Shown here piece by piece: positions 53,601-63,640 of a stretch of DNA of 64,000 nucleotides; the stretch's first letter is position 1, and each line of letters opens with the position of its first letter. Location of the stretch: contig CAZFRO010000012.1 of the NCBI GenBank assembly GCA_964521425.1, forward strand, positions 3,900 to 67,899, read 5' to 3'. The notes beneath the pieces were generated by a model. That model had not been told where the DNA came from and did no database searches. It saw only the letters and a list, made by a program, of their open reading frames with translations. The translations under genes and the position numbers were made by a program. The DNA comes from Joyebacterum sp964521425. Lineage in GTDB: Bacteria > Joyebacterota > Joyebacteria > Joyebacterales > Joyebacteraceae.

Positions 53601-54221
53601 CTAGGACAACATCACATTCAGAAGCTGGAACATCAGATTGAAGAGCCCGTTGAAGACTTTCAGGTACAGAAGACCGAATACTATAATGAAACCGAATCGT
53701 TCGATCGAGAGATATCGGACGGCCATCTCAACCGGAAGAAACGCCGCCAGGATGCGCGATCCATCAAGCGGCGGGATGGGAATGAGGTTGATGAGCCCGA
53801 GGAACATGTTTATCGCAGCACCTGAGCCCGCGAGGAAACCCACCCAGTACGGCCAGCCCAGTGAAACCGCGAGACGGAAGACGATGATCCAGACAACCAT
53901 CTGAATCCCGTTCGCGACCGGACCCGCAACCGCCGTGATGGCGAAGTCCCTGAGCGGATTCTTAAACCGCCTGATATCCACGGGGACCGGCTTCGCCCAT
54001 CCAATCAAAAAACTGGAACCACTGAGGAGAAGGAACCCGGGGATGATGATGCTCCCCATGATGTCTATGTGCGGTATGGGATTGAGCGTGAGCCGACCCA
54101 TCCGGCGGGCGGTCGGATCTCCGAGCCTCTCCGCGGCAAGGCCGTGAGCGACCTCATGTATAATGATGGCGGAGATGAGGACGAATATCCGGATGATCCA
54201 CTGCAGCGGTGTTGCCATCAT
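53601..54221 (-). CDS. Site-2-protease-like membrane metallopeptidase (M50)
   Basis: Intramembrane protease of the compact S2P group. Zinc motif HEVAH at 22-26 in a hydrophobic helix, and the third ligand in INLIPIPPLDGSRIL. Six hydrophobic helices, 206 aa, no PDZ domain. The start ATG overlaps the HAD gene stop (ATGA). Substrate unknown; may act in regulated cleavage of an anti-sigma factor. Confidence 0.92.
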   Translation of the reverse strand: MMATPLQWIIRIFVLISAIIIHEVAHGLAAERLGDPTARRMGRLTLNPIPHIDIMGSIIIPGFLLLSGSSFLIGWAKPVPVDIRRFKNPLRDFAITAVAGPVANGIQMVVWIIVFRLAVSLGWPYWVGFLAGSGAAINMFLGLINLIPIPPLDGSRILAAFLPVEMAVRYLSIERFGFIIVFGLLYLKVFNGLFNLMFQLLNVMLS

Positions 54222-54916
54222 TCCTCTTCCATCCAGCGATCAAGAAGTCCGATCAGGTCTTCGAATCGCTCAATGATAGCACAATCCACCTCGCCGTACG
54301 CGCCGTAAGGATCGAAAAGCACCGGTCTCATACCGACGCCCCTCGCCCCCACTACATCGACCGCGTAGTAGTCGCCGACATAGATAGTATCGGCTGCGGC
54401 GAGTGAGGAGAGTTTGAGGGCCGCCTCGAAGATCCCCGGGTCCGGTTTGCTGATGCTGATGATCGCGGAGTCGATGAGGAACTCGAATCTGTCCCGAATG
54501 CCGATCTCGCTCAGCCGTTCCTCAAGGCGACCGTCCGAGTTTGAGATGATCCCTGTCACGAGCCCTCTGAGTTCAAGCTCGTCGAGTACGTGGTCGAGCC
54601 CATCGACGGGGATCTTCCAGATTCCCAATCCCTCGTCGTTCGCGGCGCGTGTCATCTCGATCGCATTAGGGATGACCTCAGGCTTGAGGCCGAGAAGCTC
54701 ATAGAAAGGGGTGTAGTAGATGGGCCAGAAATCGTAGACGTTCTTTCCCGGGGCTTGCGATACAGCTCGGTCGAATGCCTCTCGTGCACGGGCCTCCGCC
54801 GCCATGACCTCATCGGTCGTGACGGAGAGACCAAGATTCGAGGCGATGTCCTTGTAGATATCGTAATCGGGAAAGACGATGGTGTTGCCGGCGTCGAAGA
54901 AGACCCCCTTGACCAT
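54218..54916 (-). CDS. HAD-superfamily hydrolase (phosphatase-like)
   Basis: HAD phosphatase with motif I FFDAGNTIVF (Asp nucleophile; the usual DxD/DxG is FFDAGNT), motif II GIISNSDG, motif III Lys in ISKPDPGIFE and motif IV YVGDYYAVDVVGAR. 232 aa. ATG 54916 has GGGGGAAG upstream; the longer frame to 55039 runs into the next gene. It overlaps the M50 gene by 4 bp. Substrate unknown. Confidence 0.9.
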   Translation of the reverse strand: MVKGVFFDAGNTIVFPDYDIYKDIASNLGLSVTTDEVMAAEARAREAFDRAVSQAPGKNVYDFWPIYYTPFYELLGLKPEVIPNAIEMTRAANDEGLGIWKIPVDGLDHVLDELELRGLVTGIISNSDGRLEERLSEIGIRDRFEFLIDSAIISISKPDPGIFEAALKLSSLAAADTIYVGDYYAVDVVGARGVGMRPVLFDPYGAYGEVDCAIIERFEDLIGLLDRWMEEE

Positions 54917-54972
54917 CCAACTTCCCCCGATCGAAATCAGTTCATTCGGCCCGCGCAGGTGCGTGGACGGAG

Positions 54973-56397
54973 CTAGTTCAACTTGGCCTTTACAAGTGCG
55001 AGGTCGGCCGATGTCCCGGCGATGAGCGCGTGACTCCAAGCGTTGCTGTATGAGGTTAGCGCGTCAATCTCAGAGCCATGACCCGCAGCCTGCTTGCTGT
55101 TTCCATCGGCCAGCCACGCGCGGCACGCACGTGCGCTTGTGTGTGCGGTCTGAAGACCGGAGTTGCGCCTGAACCTCGCGGCGACATCGTCGAGAGCATT
55201 GTCCTGCTGTCTCTGGCTGGCGCTCGAATCGTAGCCTGCATCAGACCTGAACTTCGTCTCGAAGCGATCGTCCGCCCTGGCCACGTTCGTGGATGCGAAC
55301 TCGACCGCCCGTTCGGCGAGCATCCCCTCCGCTCTGACTATACCACGGATGAGCCCCTTGAGCCTACTCAAGGACTCCTCGGGGAGAGCGCCCCCCTCCG
55401 GCCCCAGAACATTCGTCTCAAGAGCCTCGACAATCCCGATGCTTGCCCCGATGAGATTCCAGGACATGTATATGGCGCCGTCCACCTCGGCCGGCTGGGC
55501 CGAGAACGTGTCCACCTGCTCCGACATCTCCGCAACCGACCGCGTCAGCCCGACGAACGTCCTGTTTGATGATGACAGGGCATCGACCGCGGGGCCGATG
55601 CGCGCAGCCAGTCGCCGAATCTCGGAGGCCGCCATCTGCACCTTCTCCCATTCGACATCAAGCCGTGCCTGGTTCTGAACCGCGGCGCCGTCCCGGATCT
55701 CCCAGACGAGCTGCTCGAGCTCGACTGCTGCCGTGTCGGCTGCCGCTGCCTCAAACAGGAGTCCCGACATGGCCGATGTAAGCCGTGTGGCACTCTCTGC
55801 CATTGTCGAGTAATCGGTCTCACCACCATCGAGGGGCTCCATGCCCATGTCGATGTCGCGCCCCAACCTCAGTGCCCTGGTCCCGATCTCCGAAAGCGCC
55901 GTCACCATGCGTTCGAGATCATCCGTCGTCGGCCGGCTCTTGCCGGTAACCGACTCGTGCCAGACGATCTGACCGAAGAGGGTCTCCCGCACCGCCCCCT
56001 GCATCGGCATGAGCGGAGAAAGCCCGGGGATTCCGCAGGTCGGGTCCATTCCTCCCAGGGTCTCCATCGATTCGGTGATGCGATTGGCGACCGCGGACAT
56101 GTCCTTGGCCGCATCCACCACCGATGTCGCCTCCGTTGAGCTCTCCTCGGTGGCAACCCGCATCGCTTCAAACGCAACGCCCTCGACGAAGGCCATCTTG
56201 AGTTCAACGACGATCTCCGCCAGACAGGGCGAGAGCGGGATGTCGAATGTGGTAGGACCGTCCGGAAGTCCGGCCGGAGCAACAAGATCGGACGATGAGG
56301 TGGCTCCAAGGAGCCCTGCGCTCAGAATCAGGACCGCGATGGGCGCCGCGGCCCAACGCCACCATAGCGCATTCATTGTTCCATAAGCACTGTTCAT
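54973..56397 (-). CDS. Exported coiled-coil protein, unknown
   Basis: N-terminal hydrophobic segment (WAAAPIAVLILSAGLLGATSS) is a signal peptide or anchor; the rest (~430 residues) is helical and Ala/Glu/Asp-rich, with stretches like LTSAMSGLLFEAAAADTAAVELEQLVWEI that suggest coiled coils. Two Cys (TCGIPGLSP, ARACRAWL) may be structural. No family recognised. ATG 56397 has GGGAGGGG upstream. Lies divergent from the transglutaminase genes, sharing their intergenic region. Confidence 0.6.
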   Translation of the reverse strand: MNSAYGTMNALWWRWAAAPIAVLILSAGLLGATSSSDLVAPAGLPDGPTTFDIPLSPCLAEIVVELKMAFVEGVAFEAMRVATEESSTEATSVVDAAKDMSAVANRITESMETLGGMDPTCGIPGLSPLMPMQGAVRETLFGQIVWHESVTGKSRPTTDDLERMVTALSEIGTRALRLGRDIDMGMEPLDGGETDYSTMAESATRLTSAMSGLLFEAAAADTAAVELEQLVWEIRDGAAVQNQARLDVEWEKVQMAASEIRRLAARIGPAVDALSSSNRTFVGLTRSVAEMSEQVDTFSAQPAEVDGAIYMSWNLIGASIGIVEALETNVLGPEGGALPEESLSRLKGLIRGIVRAEGMLAERAVEFASTNVARADDRFETKFRSDAGYDSSASQRQQDNALDDVAARFRRNSGLQTAHTSARACRAWLADGNSKQAAGHGSEIDALTSYSNAWSHALIAGTSADLALVKAKLN

Positions 56398-56586
56398 TTG
56401 TGTGGACCCCTCCCAGCTCGGGCGTTCTTTCGCAATCACGCCCGGCACCGCGCAATAATGCGACATCGCAACCGCCGCCCCTGGGCGCACATAGTGTCAT
56501 ATCCTCCGGCCAGCGTCCATCTTGGAGCTAGCCCTCTTGTGTGTTGCATCCACCGTGCCACGCTGAGCAAAGAATCACCACCTTGC

Positions 56587-56615
56587 TTGCCGAGCGACCC
56601 CGGAACCGTCATAAT
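56587..56615 (+). promoter_or_regulatory. Possible promoter of the transglutaminase run
   Basis: TTGCCG (56587-56592), 17-bp spacer, CATAAT (56610-56615). The -10 is good, the -35 weak. Position ~45 nt before ATG 56658 in the divergent gap makes it plausible. Confidence 0.4.
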
Positions 56616-56657
56616 GACCCAATGCAATCCACATCATTGGCTTAGGAAGGAGAGAGA

Positions 56658-58637
56658 ATGCGATTCCCTAGAATAGTCCCGCTGATGGTCGCCCTTCTGG
56701 CCCTGTGCTTTTCGAGCGCCGCCGCACTTGAGGAGCCACAACCTCTCGACATCGACGAGGTGTTGAGCCTGATGGAACTCGCCCAGGTACCGGATCGATT
56801 CCTGGAGTACAACCAGATCGTCCTCTTCGATGAAACATCGGTGGAGTTCGAGAGCTCGGGAGCCTACAAGCAGTATAGCCACTCGCTCCTGAAGGTCCTC
56901 ACGGATGAGGGCGTTGACCAGCACGGAGACGAGTCGTTCATCTACCACCGGCGATACACGACCAATGAGATACTCCTCGCCCGGGTCATTAAGGCCGACG
57001 GTACGATAGTCGAGGTCGACGAGGATCTCATCAGCGACGGTACGCCGCCACAGATAACGGCGATGGACATATACGAGTCCGACTTCCGTGAGAAGACGGT
57101 CGTCTTCCCCGGACTCGAAATAGGTGATGCGATCGAGACGATCTCTCTTGAGGATGCGAAGCCCTTGATAGAGGACGGATTCACGGGAACGTACTTCCTC
57201 CAGTACGTCGGTCCCATCCTCGATTCGTCGGTGACGATAGCAGGCCCCTCGGACATGCCGCTTAAGCACGCCGTGCTGAATGGGGAGGCTGAGTTCACAG
57301 AGACGACTGAGGGAGATCTGACGACCTACACGTGGAGAATCACGAACTCCGAGGCACTCGAGCCCGAGATCGGGATGGTGCCCTTCCCCCAGATCGCGAC
57401 GCGTCTAACCGTATCGACATTCCATACATGGAGTGAGATCTCGCGGTTTGCCTTCGCTCTCATGGAAGACAAGTGTCTGGCAGACGGCACGGTCACCGAT
57501 CTCCTCGCGGACATCATCGAAGAACTCGACACTACAGAGGAGAAGATAACGGCCATACACTACTGGGTGATGGAGAACATCCGGTACCTGGGTATTGCCA
57601 TGGACCGCGGGGCGTTTCTGGAACCGCACCTTGCCTCGTACACCATCGAGAAGGAGTACGGGATCTGCCGCGACAAGGCAGTGCTGATGGTGACAATGCT
57701 CAGGGAGATCGGCGTTCCTTCCTGGGTCGCGTTGGTCAACCCAGGCAAACGAACCGACCAGGAGGTACCTTCGGTCAACTTCGAGCACGGCATCGTTGCC
57801 ATCGAGGACGGTCGCGGAGACTACAGGTACCTCGATCCAACCATGGATAACCACCGGGAGATCGACGCCAGCTACGTCGGTGACCGCTGGGTTCTGCTCG
57901 CCACGGAGGAAGGCCAGGACTTGAGGAAGACCCCACATGTCACGGCGTCCGGCAATTCCGGAGATATCGGCGACGACGCGATCCTGGAGGAGGACGGTGG
58001 GATATCCGGGAGTGTGACGGTGTCGGGACGAGGCATCTATGAGATGATACTCCGGAAGATGGGCGCGAGCGCAAGCGAGGAGGAGTTACGAATGATGTGG
58101 GACCAGTCGATCCAGGAGATCTACCCTGGAGCCGAACTCACGTCGTTTGTCCTAGGTGATCACGCTGACCTCTACGAACCGATGAGCATGGAGCTTGAGT
58201 ACGTGATTGAAGACTATGCTCTCGACGCCGACCCCTACCTCCTGTTCCGCGTGCCCGCCTCTACCGGTACCTTTGACTTTCTCTCCGGGCTGCTCGTAGG
58301 ACGTCTGACCAGTCTCCCGAAGCGCGAGTACGCCCTCGCCATCGGAACCACGATCGGAGCGGCCGAACGCTCACTCGTGGAGATTCCTGATGGGTACGCC
58401 GTTGAGAGTCTGCCCGATGAGGTCCACTTCGAGCGGGGGCCCGTTAGCCTGAGCATTACATACGAGTTCGTCCCGGCCTCGGATAACGACGGCACCGCAG
58501 CGATCCGCTACGAGAAGATCTACGGTGTTGCGTCGTTCGAGCTTCAGCCCGACGAGTACTTGGCGCTCAAGGAGGCCTCTCGTCTGGCAAGCCGCTCCGC
58601 GAGGGGTGAAGTGATACTGAAGAAAGAGGAGGGCTAG
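56658..58637 (+). CDS. DUF3857 plus transglutaminase-core exported protein (active site intact)
   Basis: 659 aa. Signal peptide (LMVALLALCFSSAAA). A DUF3857 domain covers residues ~60-250, then a transglutaminase-like cysteine-peptidase core with Cys337 in YGICRDKAVLMVTMLREIG, His in NFEHGIVAIE and Asp in YLDPTMDN, followed by a C-terminal beta-rich domain. DUF3857 proteins occur in the periplasm of many bacteria; their substrate is unknown. Strong AGGAAGGAGAGAG site. The next gene is a paralogue with 3 nt between. Confidence 0.85.
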   Translation: MRFPRIVPLMVALLALCFSSAAALEEPQPLDIDEVLSLMELAQVPDRFLEYNQIVLFDETSVEFESSGAYKQYSHSLLKVLTDEGVDQHGDESFIYHRRYTTNEILLARVIKADGTIVEVDEDLISDGTPPQITAMDIYESDFREKTVVFPGLEIGDAIETISLEDAKPLIEDGFTGTYFLQYVGPILDSSVTIAGPSDMPLKHAVLNGEAEFTETTEGDLTTYTWRITNSEALEPEIGMVPFPQIATRLTVSTFHTWSEISRFAFALMEDKCLADGTVTDLLADIIEELDTTEEKITAIHYWVMENIRYLGIAMDRGAFLEPHLASYTIEKEYGICRDKAVLMVTMLREIGVPSWVALVNPGKRTDQEVPSVNFEHGIVAIEDGRGDYRYLDPTMDNHREIDASYVGDRWVLLATEEGQDLRKTPHVTASGNSGDIGDDAILEEDGGISGSVTVSGRGIYEMILRKMGASASEEELRMMWDQSIQEIYPGAELTSFVLGDHADLYEPMSMELEYVIEDYALDADPYLLFRVPASTGTFDFLSGLLVGRLTSLPKREYALAIGTTIGAAERSLVEIPDGYAVESLPDEVHFERGPVSLSITYEFVPASDNDGTAAIRYEKIYGVASFELQPDEYLALKEASRLASRSARGEVILKKEEG

Positions 58638-58640
58638 ACG

Positions 58641-60581
58641 ATGCGAATCCCTATTGCTCTTGCTGCAATTGCCCTTCTGGCTTCTGTGGGCTGCGCCAAC
58701 CAGTGGGTGGACACGGACATCGAAGGACTTATGGAGAACGCACCCGGACTCGAGGAGTACCCGGATGCAAGTGCAGTGTTCCTGAAGATCCAGAAGCTGA
58801 TAGATGTGGATGCGGACGGCGCGGTGGATGTCCGTAGAAACTCTCTCACACGCATTCTGACACTGATGGGTCGCGAGCAGTACAGCAACCAGTCCTTTAT
58901 CTACAACAGCGACATCGAGAAGCTAGAACTCGTGAAGGGCATCACCATCCGGAAGACGGGCCGCGTTGTCGATGTTGAGGAGGATGCCGTCAACGACATC
59001 ACGCCGGCATTCCTCGAAGGCGCCACGATGTACTCAAATGTTCTCCAGAAGGTCATCTCGTTCCCGGTCGCCGGCAGGGGATCGACGATGGAGCTTCAGC
59101 TCCACGAGGTACAGGAGCCCGCGACAGATGGCGGTTTCTCTGGAATTGAGTACTTCGCCGCTCCTGATCCGATTCTGGAGAAGGAGGTCCGGCTCAATGT
59201 GCCGAGCAGTGTGACGGTCACGAGCGAGATCCTCCCGGGATGGGTCGGGTTCGAGGGTGAGGCCACGATGGGCGAGAACCACTGGGTCGTGCGTGATGTC
59301 CCGGCGGTCGTGCCCGAGGAGCACACACTTCCGATCCGGGAGCTGTACCCGCGCGTTCTCTACTCGTCGTACGATTCGTGGGCGGATGCCGCGGCTTTCT
59401 TCGCTGGGAAATTCTACCCACACGTTGAGATCGACGGAGCCGTGGCGGAGCACGCGGCAGGTGTCGTCCAAGGACTCGAATCAAACGAGGACAAAACACG
59501 GGCACTCTTCCTTGATGTCACGGAGAACGTCCGCTACACGCCGCTCGATCTTGGGTTAGGCGGATACGAGCCTGATGACGCGAGTAGCGTTCTCGCGAAT
59601 CTTCACGGAGACACACGCGACATGGCCATCCTTCTCGTGAGTCTCCTTCGCTCCGTGGGAATCGACGCGAGACCCGCTCTCGTTCGCGCCTACGGCAGTT
59701 CTTTCACCGAGTCGGTGCCGACACTCAAGCAGTTCGACAAGGTCCTGGTTCGCGTGCCGGAAGGCGATGGCTACAGATTCCTTGACCCGCGTCTCGACGA
59801 TGTCGGCTACGGCCATCTTAGTTGGGGCCCCGGCAACACAGCGCTTGTGATCTCCGATGATGGAACCGGGGAGCTCTTCCGGATAGCCCGGTGGGAGCCC
59901 GAACACAACTACGCCAGGAAGACGTTCTCGATTCAGCTCTCCCCTGAGGGGTCTGCGGAGATGCGGGTTATTTGCCAGCTCGGCGGGTACTACGACAGAG
60001 AAGCGAGGCGCGCGCTCAAGGACGCGACGCCGTCGGAGGAAGACAAGTACTTCGACAGCTCCGCAGATGCCGTATCGTCGGGAGCGACTTCCGTCATGCA
60101 CTCGCATTCAGACTTGAAGAATCTGATGGAGGCGGTCAGTGTTCGCCAGACGGTGAGTGCGCCCGACTTCGCGGTAGTCCAGGGTGACATAATGGTTGTG
60201 AGGATCCCGGGGTTCCCGCACGCCTTCGCATCGACGGGCGTCTACCCGCGCCTCTCGGAGCGGGAGCTGCCGTTCGATCTCCAGTCCGAAGTGTACAGCC
60301 ACTTCGAGGTCAAGGTGCTTCTGCCTGCCGGATTCACGATCGAGCGTATGCCCGAGCCGCTGCTCATGGAAACCGAGTACGCTGACTTCGAACTCGACTG
60401 CATCCTTGCCGACGACGGTCACACGCTCTTCTGGTCCCAGACGATCACGATCAAGAAGACTGTGGTCTTGCCTGAGGACTACGAGGCATTCAAGAAGAGC
60501 TATGACGCACTGGCGTCTCCGAAGAACAGCCTCATTCTGATCAAGCAGATCGTGCACACGCCGACGATGGCTCCTCAGTAG
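58641..60581 (+). CDS. DUF3857/transglutaminase-like lipoprotein lacking the catalytic Cys
   Basis: 646 aa paralogue of the preceding gene. Signal peptide ends in the lipobox ASVGC, so it is a lipoprotein (the previous one is not). Domain order is the same, but the Cys position reads HGDTRDMAILLVSLLRSVG (Thr325 in place of Cys) and the His strand reads QFDKVLVRVPEG (Asp in place of His), so it is probably catalytically dead. The Asp in FLDPRLDDVG remains. Perhaps a binding partner of the active paralogue. Confidence 0.85.
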   Translation: MRIPIALAAIALLASVGCANQWVDTDIEGLMENAPGLEEYPDASAVFLKIQKLIDVDADGAVDVRRNSLTRILTLMGREQYSNQSFIYNSDIEKLELVKGITIRKTGRVVDVEEDAVNDITPAFLEGATMYSNVLQKVISFPVAGRGSTMELQLHEVQEPATDGGFSGIEYFAAPDPILEKEVRLNVPSSVTVTSEILPGWVGFEGEATMGENHWVVRDVPAVVPEEHTLPIRELYPRVLYSSYDSWADAAAFFAGKFYPHVEIDGAVAEHAAGVVQGLESNEDKTRALFLDVTENVRYTPLDLGLGGYEPDDASSVLANLHGDTRDMAILLVSLLRSVGIDARPALVRAYGSSFTESVPTLKQFDKVLVRVPEGDGYRFLDPRLDDVGYGHLSWGPGNTALVISDDGTGELFRIARWEPEHNYARKTFSIQLSPEGSAEMRVICQLGGYYDREARRALKDATPSEEDKYFDSSADAVSSGATSVMHSHSDLKNLMEAVSVRQTVSAPDFAVVQGDIMVVRIPGFPHAFASTGVYPRLSERELPFDLQSEVYSHFEVKVLLPAGFTIERMPEPLLMETEYADFELDCILADDGHTLFWSQTITIKKTVVLPEDYEAFKKSYDALASPKNSLILIKQIVHTPTMAPQ

Positions 60582-60640
60582 AGCTGTACGACAAGAGACG
60601 CAGAAGAGAGCGTCTCCGAGCAAAGCCAAAGGCAGGTGCC

Positions 60641-63640
60641 ATGAAGCACAGATCGCTCGAGGAGATAGCCGGGCAGCAGAGTCACAGACGCGTTCCATTC
60701 TCGTCGCTGATGCGCAAGCGCGTGCACAGCATTTTGCTTGTGTCGAGCCTCTATGACTCGTTCACATTCCAGGAGGACGGGAACCTCGGCGAGATGTTGT
60801 TCTCGGAGTATCAGGAGCTGAACCTGAGCTCGGCCCCGGCGATCACGAGAGTGTCGACTGCTGCGGCCGCACTTGAGGTCGTCAGACAGTCACCACCTGA
60901 CCTCGTCATCACAATGCCGCGAGTCGGTGAGATGGACGTCTTTGAGTTTGGCGGCGCCGTGAAGGAGATGGTCCCTGATCTCCCGATCGTGCTCTTGGCT
61001 TACGACACACGAGAGCTTGCGCTGCTTGAGGCACGCGACGATCATTTCGGGGTAGACAGGATCTTCGTATGGCTTGGTGACGCCAGACTCTTCCTCACGA
61101 TCATCAAATGGGTCGAGGACCAACTGAACGCCGTCGCGGACGCGGAGACGACCGGCGTCAAGATCCTCATCCTCGTGGAGGACTCGGTTCACTTCTATTC
61201 CGTGTTCCTGCCGATGCTCTACACAGAGATGATGGAGCAGACGCAGGCGCTCATGGCGGAGGGAGTGAACCGCATGCAGAAGCTCCTCCGGATGCGCGCC
61301 CGCCCCAAGATACTCCTGGCCTCCTCATACGAGGAGGCCGAGGCGCTCTGTGAGCAATTCGGGAAGGGCGTCCTCGGCATGATGGTGGATGCCCGATTCC
61401 CTCGCAACGGGAAGAAGGACGGGGGCGCGGGCGCCGATCTCATTAGCTGGGTTCGGGACGACGCGCCCGACATGCCCATCCTGATGACCTCGCGGGAACT
61501 CGACAACGAGGATGTCGCCCGGAGGCTCGGCGCCGCCTTCATCAACAAGAACTCACCCACGCTTCTGCACGAGGTGCGCGATTTCCTGAGAGGCTACCTG
61601 GGCTTCGGGGACTTCATCTTCAAGACTCCCGGTGGGGAGACTGTGGCAAAGGCCCGTGATCTCCGGGGTCTCGTGAGTGCGCTCGCATCGGTTCCGGATG
61701 AGTCTATCGTCTTTCACGCGTGCAGGAACGACTTCTCCATGTGGCTCATGGCAAGAACCGAGTTTGAACTGGCAAGCGCGCTGAGGCCGCGACGCCCGGA
61801 CGAGTTCGAGAGCACTGATGCGCTTAGAGCCTATCTGCTGAAGGCTCTCAGGGATTACAGGAACCGCGCCCGCGCTGGACTGGTTGAGGAGTTCTTCAGC
61901 GACACCTTCGAGGCGGACGGCGTGTTCACGAGGATTGGTACAGGCTCACTTGGAGGCAAGGGTCGCGGGCTGGCTTTCATGAACTCGCTCATAGGCGGAT
62001 ACAGTATCGAGCATCGCTTTCCGGGTGTCCGCATCCATGTGCCACCCACGGTCGTGATCGCCACCGACGTCTTCGACAGGTTCATGCAGGAGAACGATCT
62101 GGCGCGTCTGGCTCTGAGTGAAGCCGACGACACCATCATCAGAGATGCGTTTCTGCGGGTAAGACTGCCTGATGACATAGTGGGTGAACTCAGGACGTTC
62201 ATTGAGCGCGTGGAGTATCCTCTTGCCGTTCGCTCGTCGAGCCTTCTCGAGGATTCGTCCTACCAGCCGTTCGCGGGCATCTACCAGACATACATGCTTC
62301 CCAACAACGACGCCGACCCCGAGCAGAGGCTCAAGGAACTATGTTGCGCCATCAGGTTGGTCTATGCATCCACGTACTGCGCCAACTCAAAGAGCTACAT
62401 AGACTCCACGCCGAACAGGCTGGAAGACGAGAAGATGGCCGTGGTAGTTCAGCAGGTGACAGGACGCATACACGGGGATTATCTCTACCCCGACGCGGCT
62501 GGCGTCGCACGTTCCTACGACTACTACCCGGTCAAGGATCTTGAATCCGAGGATGGGGTGGCCTCAGCTGTGCTGGGTCTGGGACGCATGGTCACCGACG
62601 GGGGGCGTTGCGTTCGCTTCTCCCCCGCGGCGCCGGCTAAGCTCTTCCAGTTTTCATCTACGGAGGCATACCTCGCGAACTCCCAGAGGGAGTTCTACGC
62701 GCTCGACCTCAAGGCACGCGCACCGGTCACCACACCCGATGCGGGGCCCGACTCCAATCTCGCTCTCCTCGACATGGAGACCGCGATGGAACACGGCACA
62801 CTAGCACCCGTTGGTTCAGCCTACTCCGCGGAGAACGACCGTGTCTACGAGGGCGTGCACAGACCGGGTGTGAAGATGGTCACGATGGCGGGCTTCTTGT
62901 CAGGCGACTGTTTTCCGCTCCCTGAGGTTCTCAGGTTTCTCCTCGCCGTGGGTAGAGCCGGGCTCTCGACGCAGATCGAGATCGAGTTCGCCGTCACTCT
63001 GCACGAATCCACGGAGGAACCGCACGAGTTCACGTTCCTCCAGATACGCCCCCTCGTCTTCGATCTCGCCGTGGAGGATCTCGAGCTATCTGAGATAGAC
63101 CCCGACGATACGATCTGCCTTTCAGAGAGAACGCTCGGACACGGCTCCATCCCGAGTATCCGCGACATCGTGATCGTCAAGCCGGACGCGTTCGACCGGG
63201 CAAAGACACCGGATATCGCTACGGAGATCGGCGTGATCAACGCCGCCCTCAAGAAGGAGGCGCGGCCGTATCTCCTTATCGGCCCCGGGCGCTGGGGAAG
63301 CGCAGATCACTGGCTGGGAATCCCCGTGAACTGGGCGCAGATCTCCGGAGCACGATGCATCATTGAGGATGAGATCGAGGGCCTCTCGATCGAGCCGTCG
63401 CAGGGAACCCACTTCTTCCAGAACGTCACGTCGTTCGGGATCGGTTACTTCACGATGCGTTCGGCGGGGGCATTCGCCAAACTCGATCACGATTGGCTTG
63501 CGTCTCAGCAACCCTTATCTGAGAGCAAGCACGTGAGCCACATACGGCTGGATGCGGAACTCGAGATCCTCGTCAACAGCAGGACGGGACTCGGGGCCAT
63601 CATGAAGCCGGGTAGGAGTGTGGTGGAGCCGGAGGAGTAG
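60641..63640 (+). CDS. Two receiver-like domains fused to a PEP/pyruvate-binding (PPDK N-terminal) domain
   Basis: 999 aa. Residues ~27-150 form a receiver-like domain that lacks the phospho-Asp (LVITMPRVGEMD). Residues ~170-320 form a second receiver with VEDS acids, Asp in MMVDARFPRNG and Lys in FINKNS, so it can be phosphorylated. From ~430 a PPDK/PEP-synthase nucleotide-binding domain follows (GTGSLGGKGRGLAFM, AVRSSSLLEDSSYQPFAGIY, LIGPGRWGS). The swivelling phospho-His and PEP-binding domains of PEP synthase are absent. This class is known in Bacteroidota-like genomes without a settled role; signal-controlled phosphotransfer is an inference. AGGCAGG site before ATG. Confidence 0.85.
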   Translation: MKHRSLEEIAGQQSHRRVPFSSLMRKRVHSILLVSSLYDSFTFQEDGNLGEMLFSEYQELNLSSAPAITRVSTAAAALEVVRQSPPDLVITMPRVGEMDVFEFGGAVKEMVPDLPIVLLAYDTRELALLEARDDHFGVDRIFVWLGDARLFLTIIKWVEDQLNAVADAETTGVKILILVEDSVHFYSVFLPMLYTEMMEQTQALMAEGVNRMQKLLRMRARPKILLASSYEEAEALCEQFGKGVLGMMVDARFPRNGKKDGGAGADLISWVRDDAPDMPILMTSRELDNEDVARRLGAAFINKNSPTLLHEVRDFLRGYLGFGDFIFKTPGGETVAKARDLRGLVSALASVPDESIVFHACRNDFSMWLMARTEFELASALRPRRPDEFESTDALRAYLLKALRDYRNRARAGLVEEFFSDTFEADGVFTRIGTGSLGGKGRGLAFMNSLIGGYSIEHRFPGVRIHVPPTVVIATDVFDRFMQENDLARLALSEADDTIIRDAFLRVRLPDDIVGELRTFIERVEYPLAVRSSSLLEDSSYQPFAGIYQTYMLPNNDADPEQRLKELCCAIRLVYASTYCANSKSYIDSTPNRLEDEKMAVVVQQVTGRIHGDYLYPDAAGVARSYDYYPVKDLESEDGVASAVLGLGRMVTDGGRCVRFSPAAPAKLFQFSSTEAYLANSQREFYALDLKARAPVTTPDAGPDSNLALLDMETAMEHGTLAPVGSAYSAENDRVYEGVHRPGVKMVTMAGFLSGDCFPLPEVLRFLLAVGRAGLSTQIEIEFAVTLHESTEEPHEFTFLQIRPLVFDLAVEDLELSEIDPDDTICLSERTLGHGSIPSIRDIVIVKPDAFDRAKTPDIATEIGVINAALKKEARPYLLIGPGRWGSADHWLGIPVNWAQISGARCIIEDEIEGLSIEPSQGTHFFQNVTSFGIGYFTMRSAGAFAKLDHDWLASQQPLSESKHVSHIRLDAELEILVNSRTGLGAIMKPGRSVVEPEE

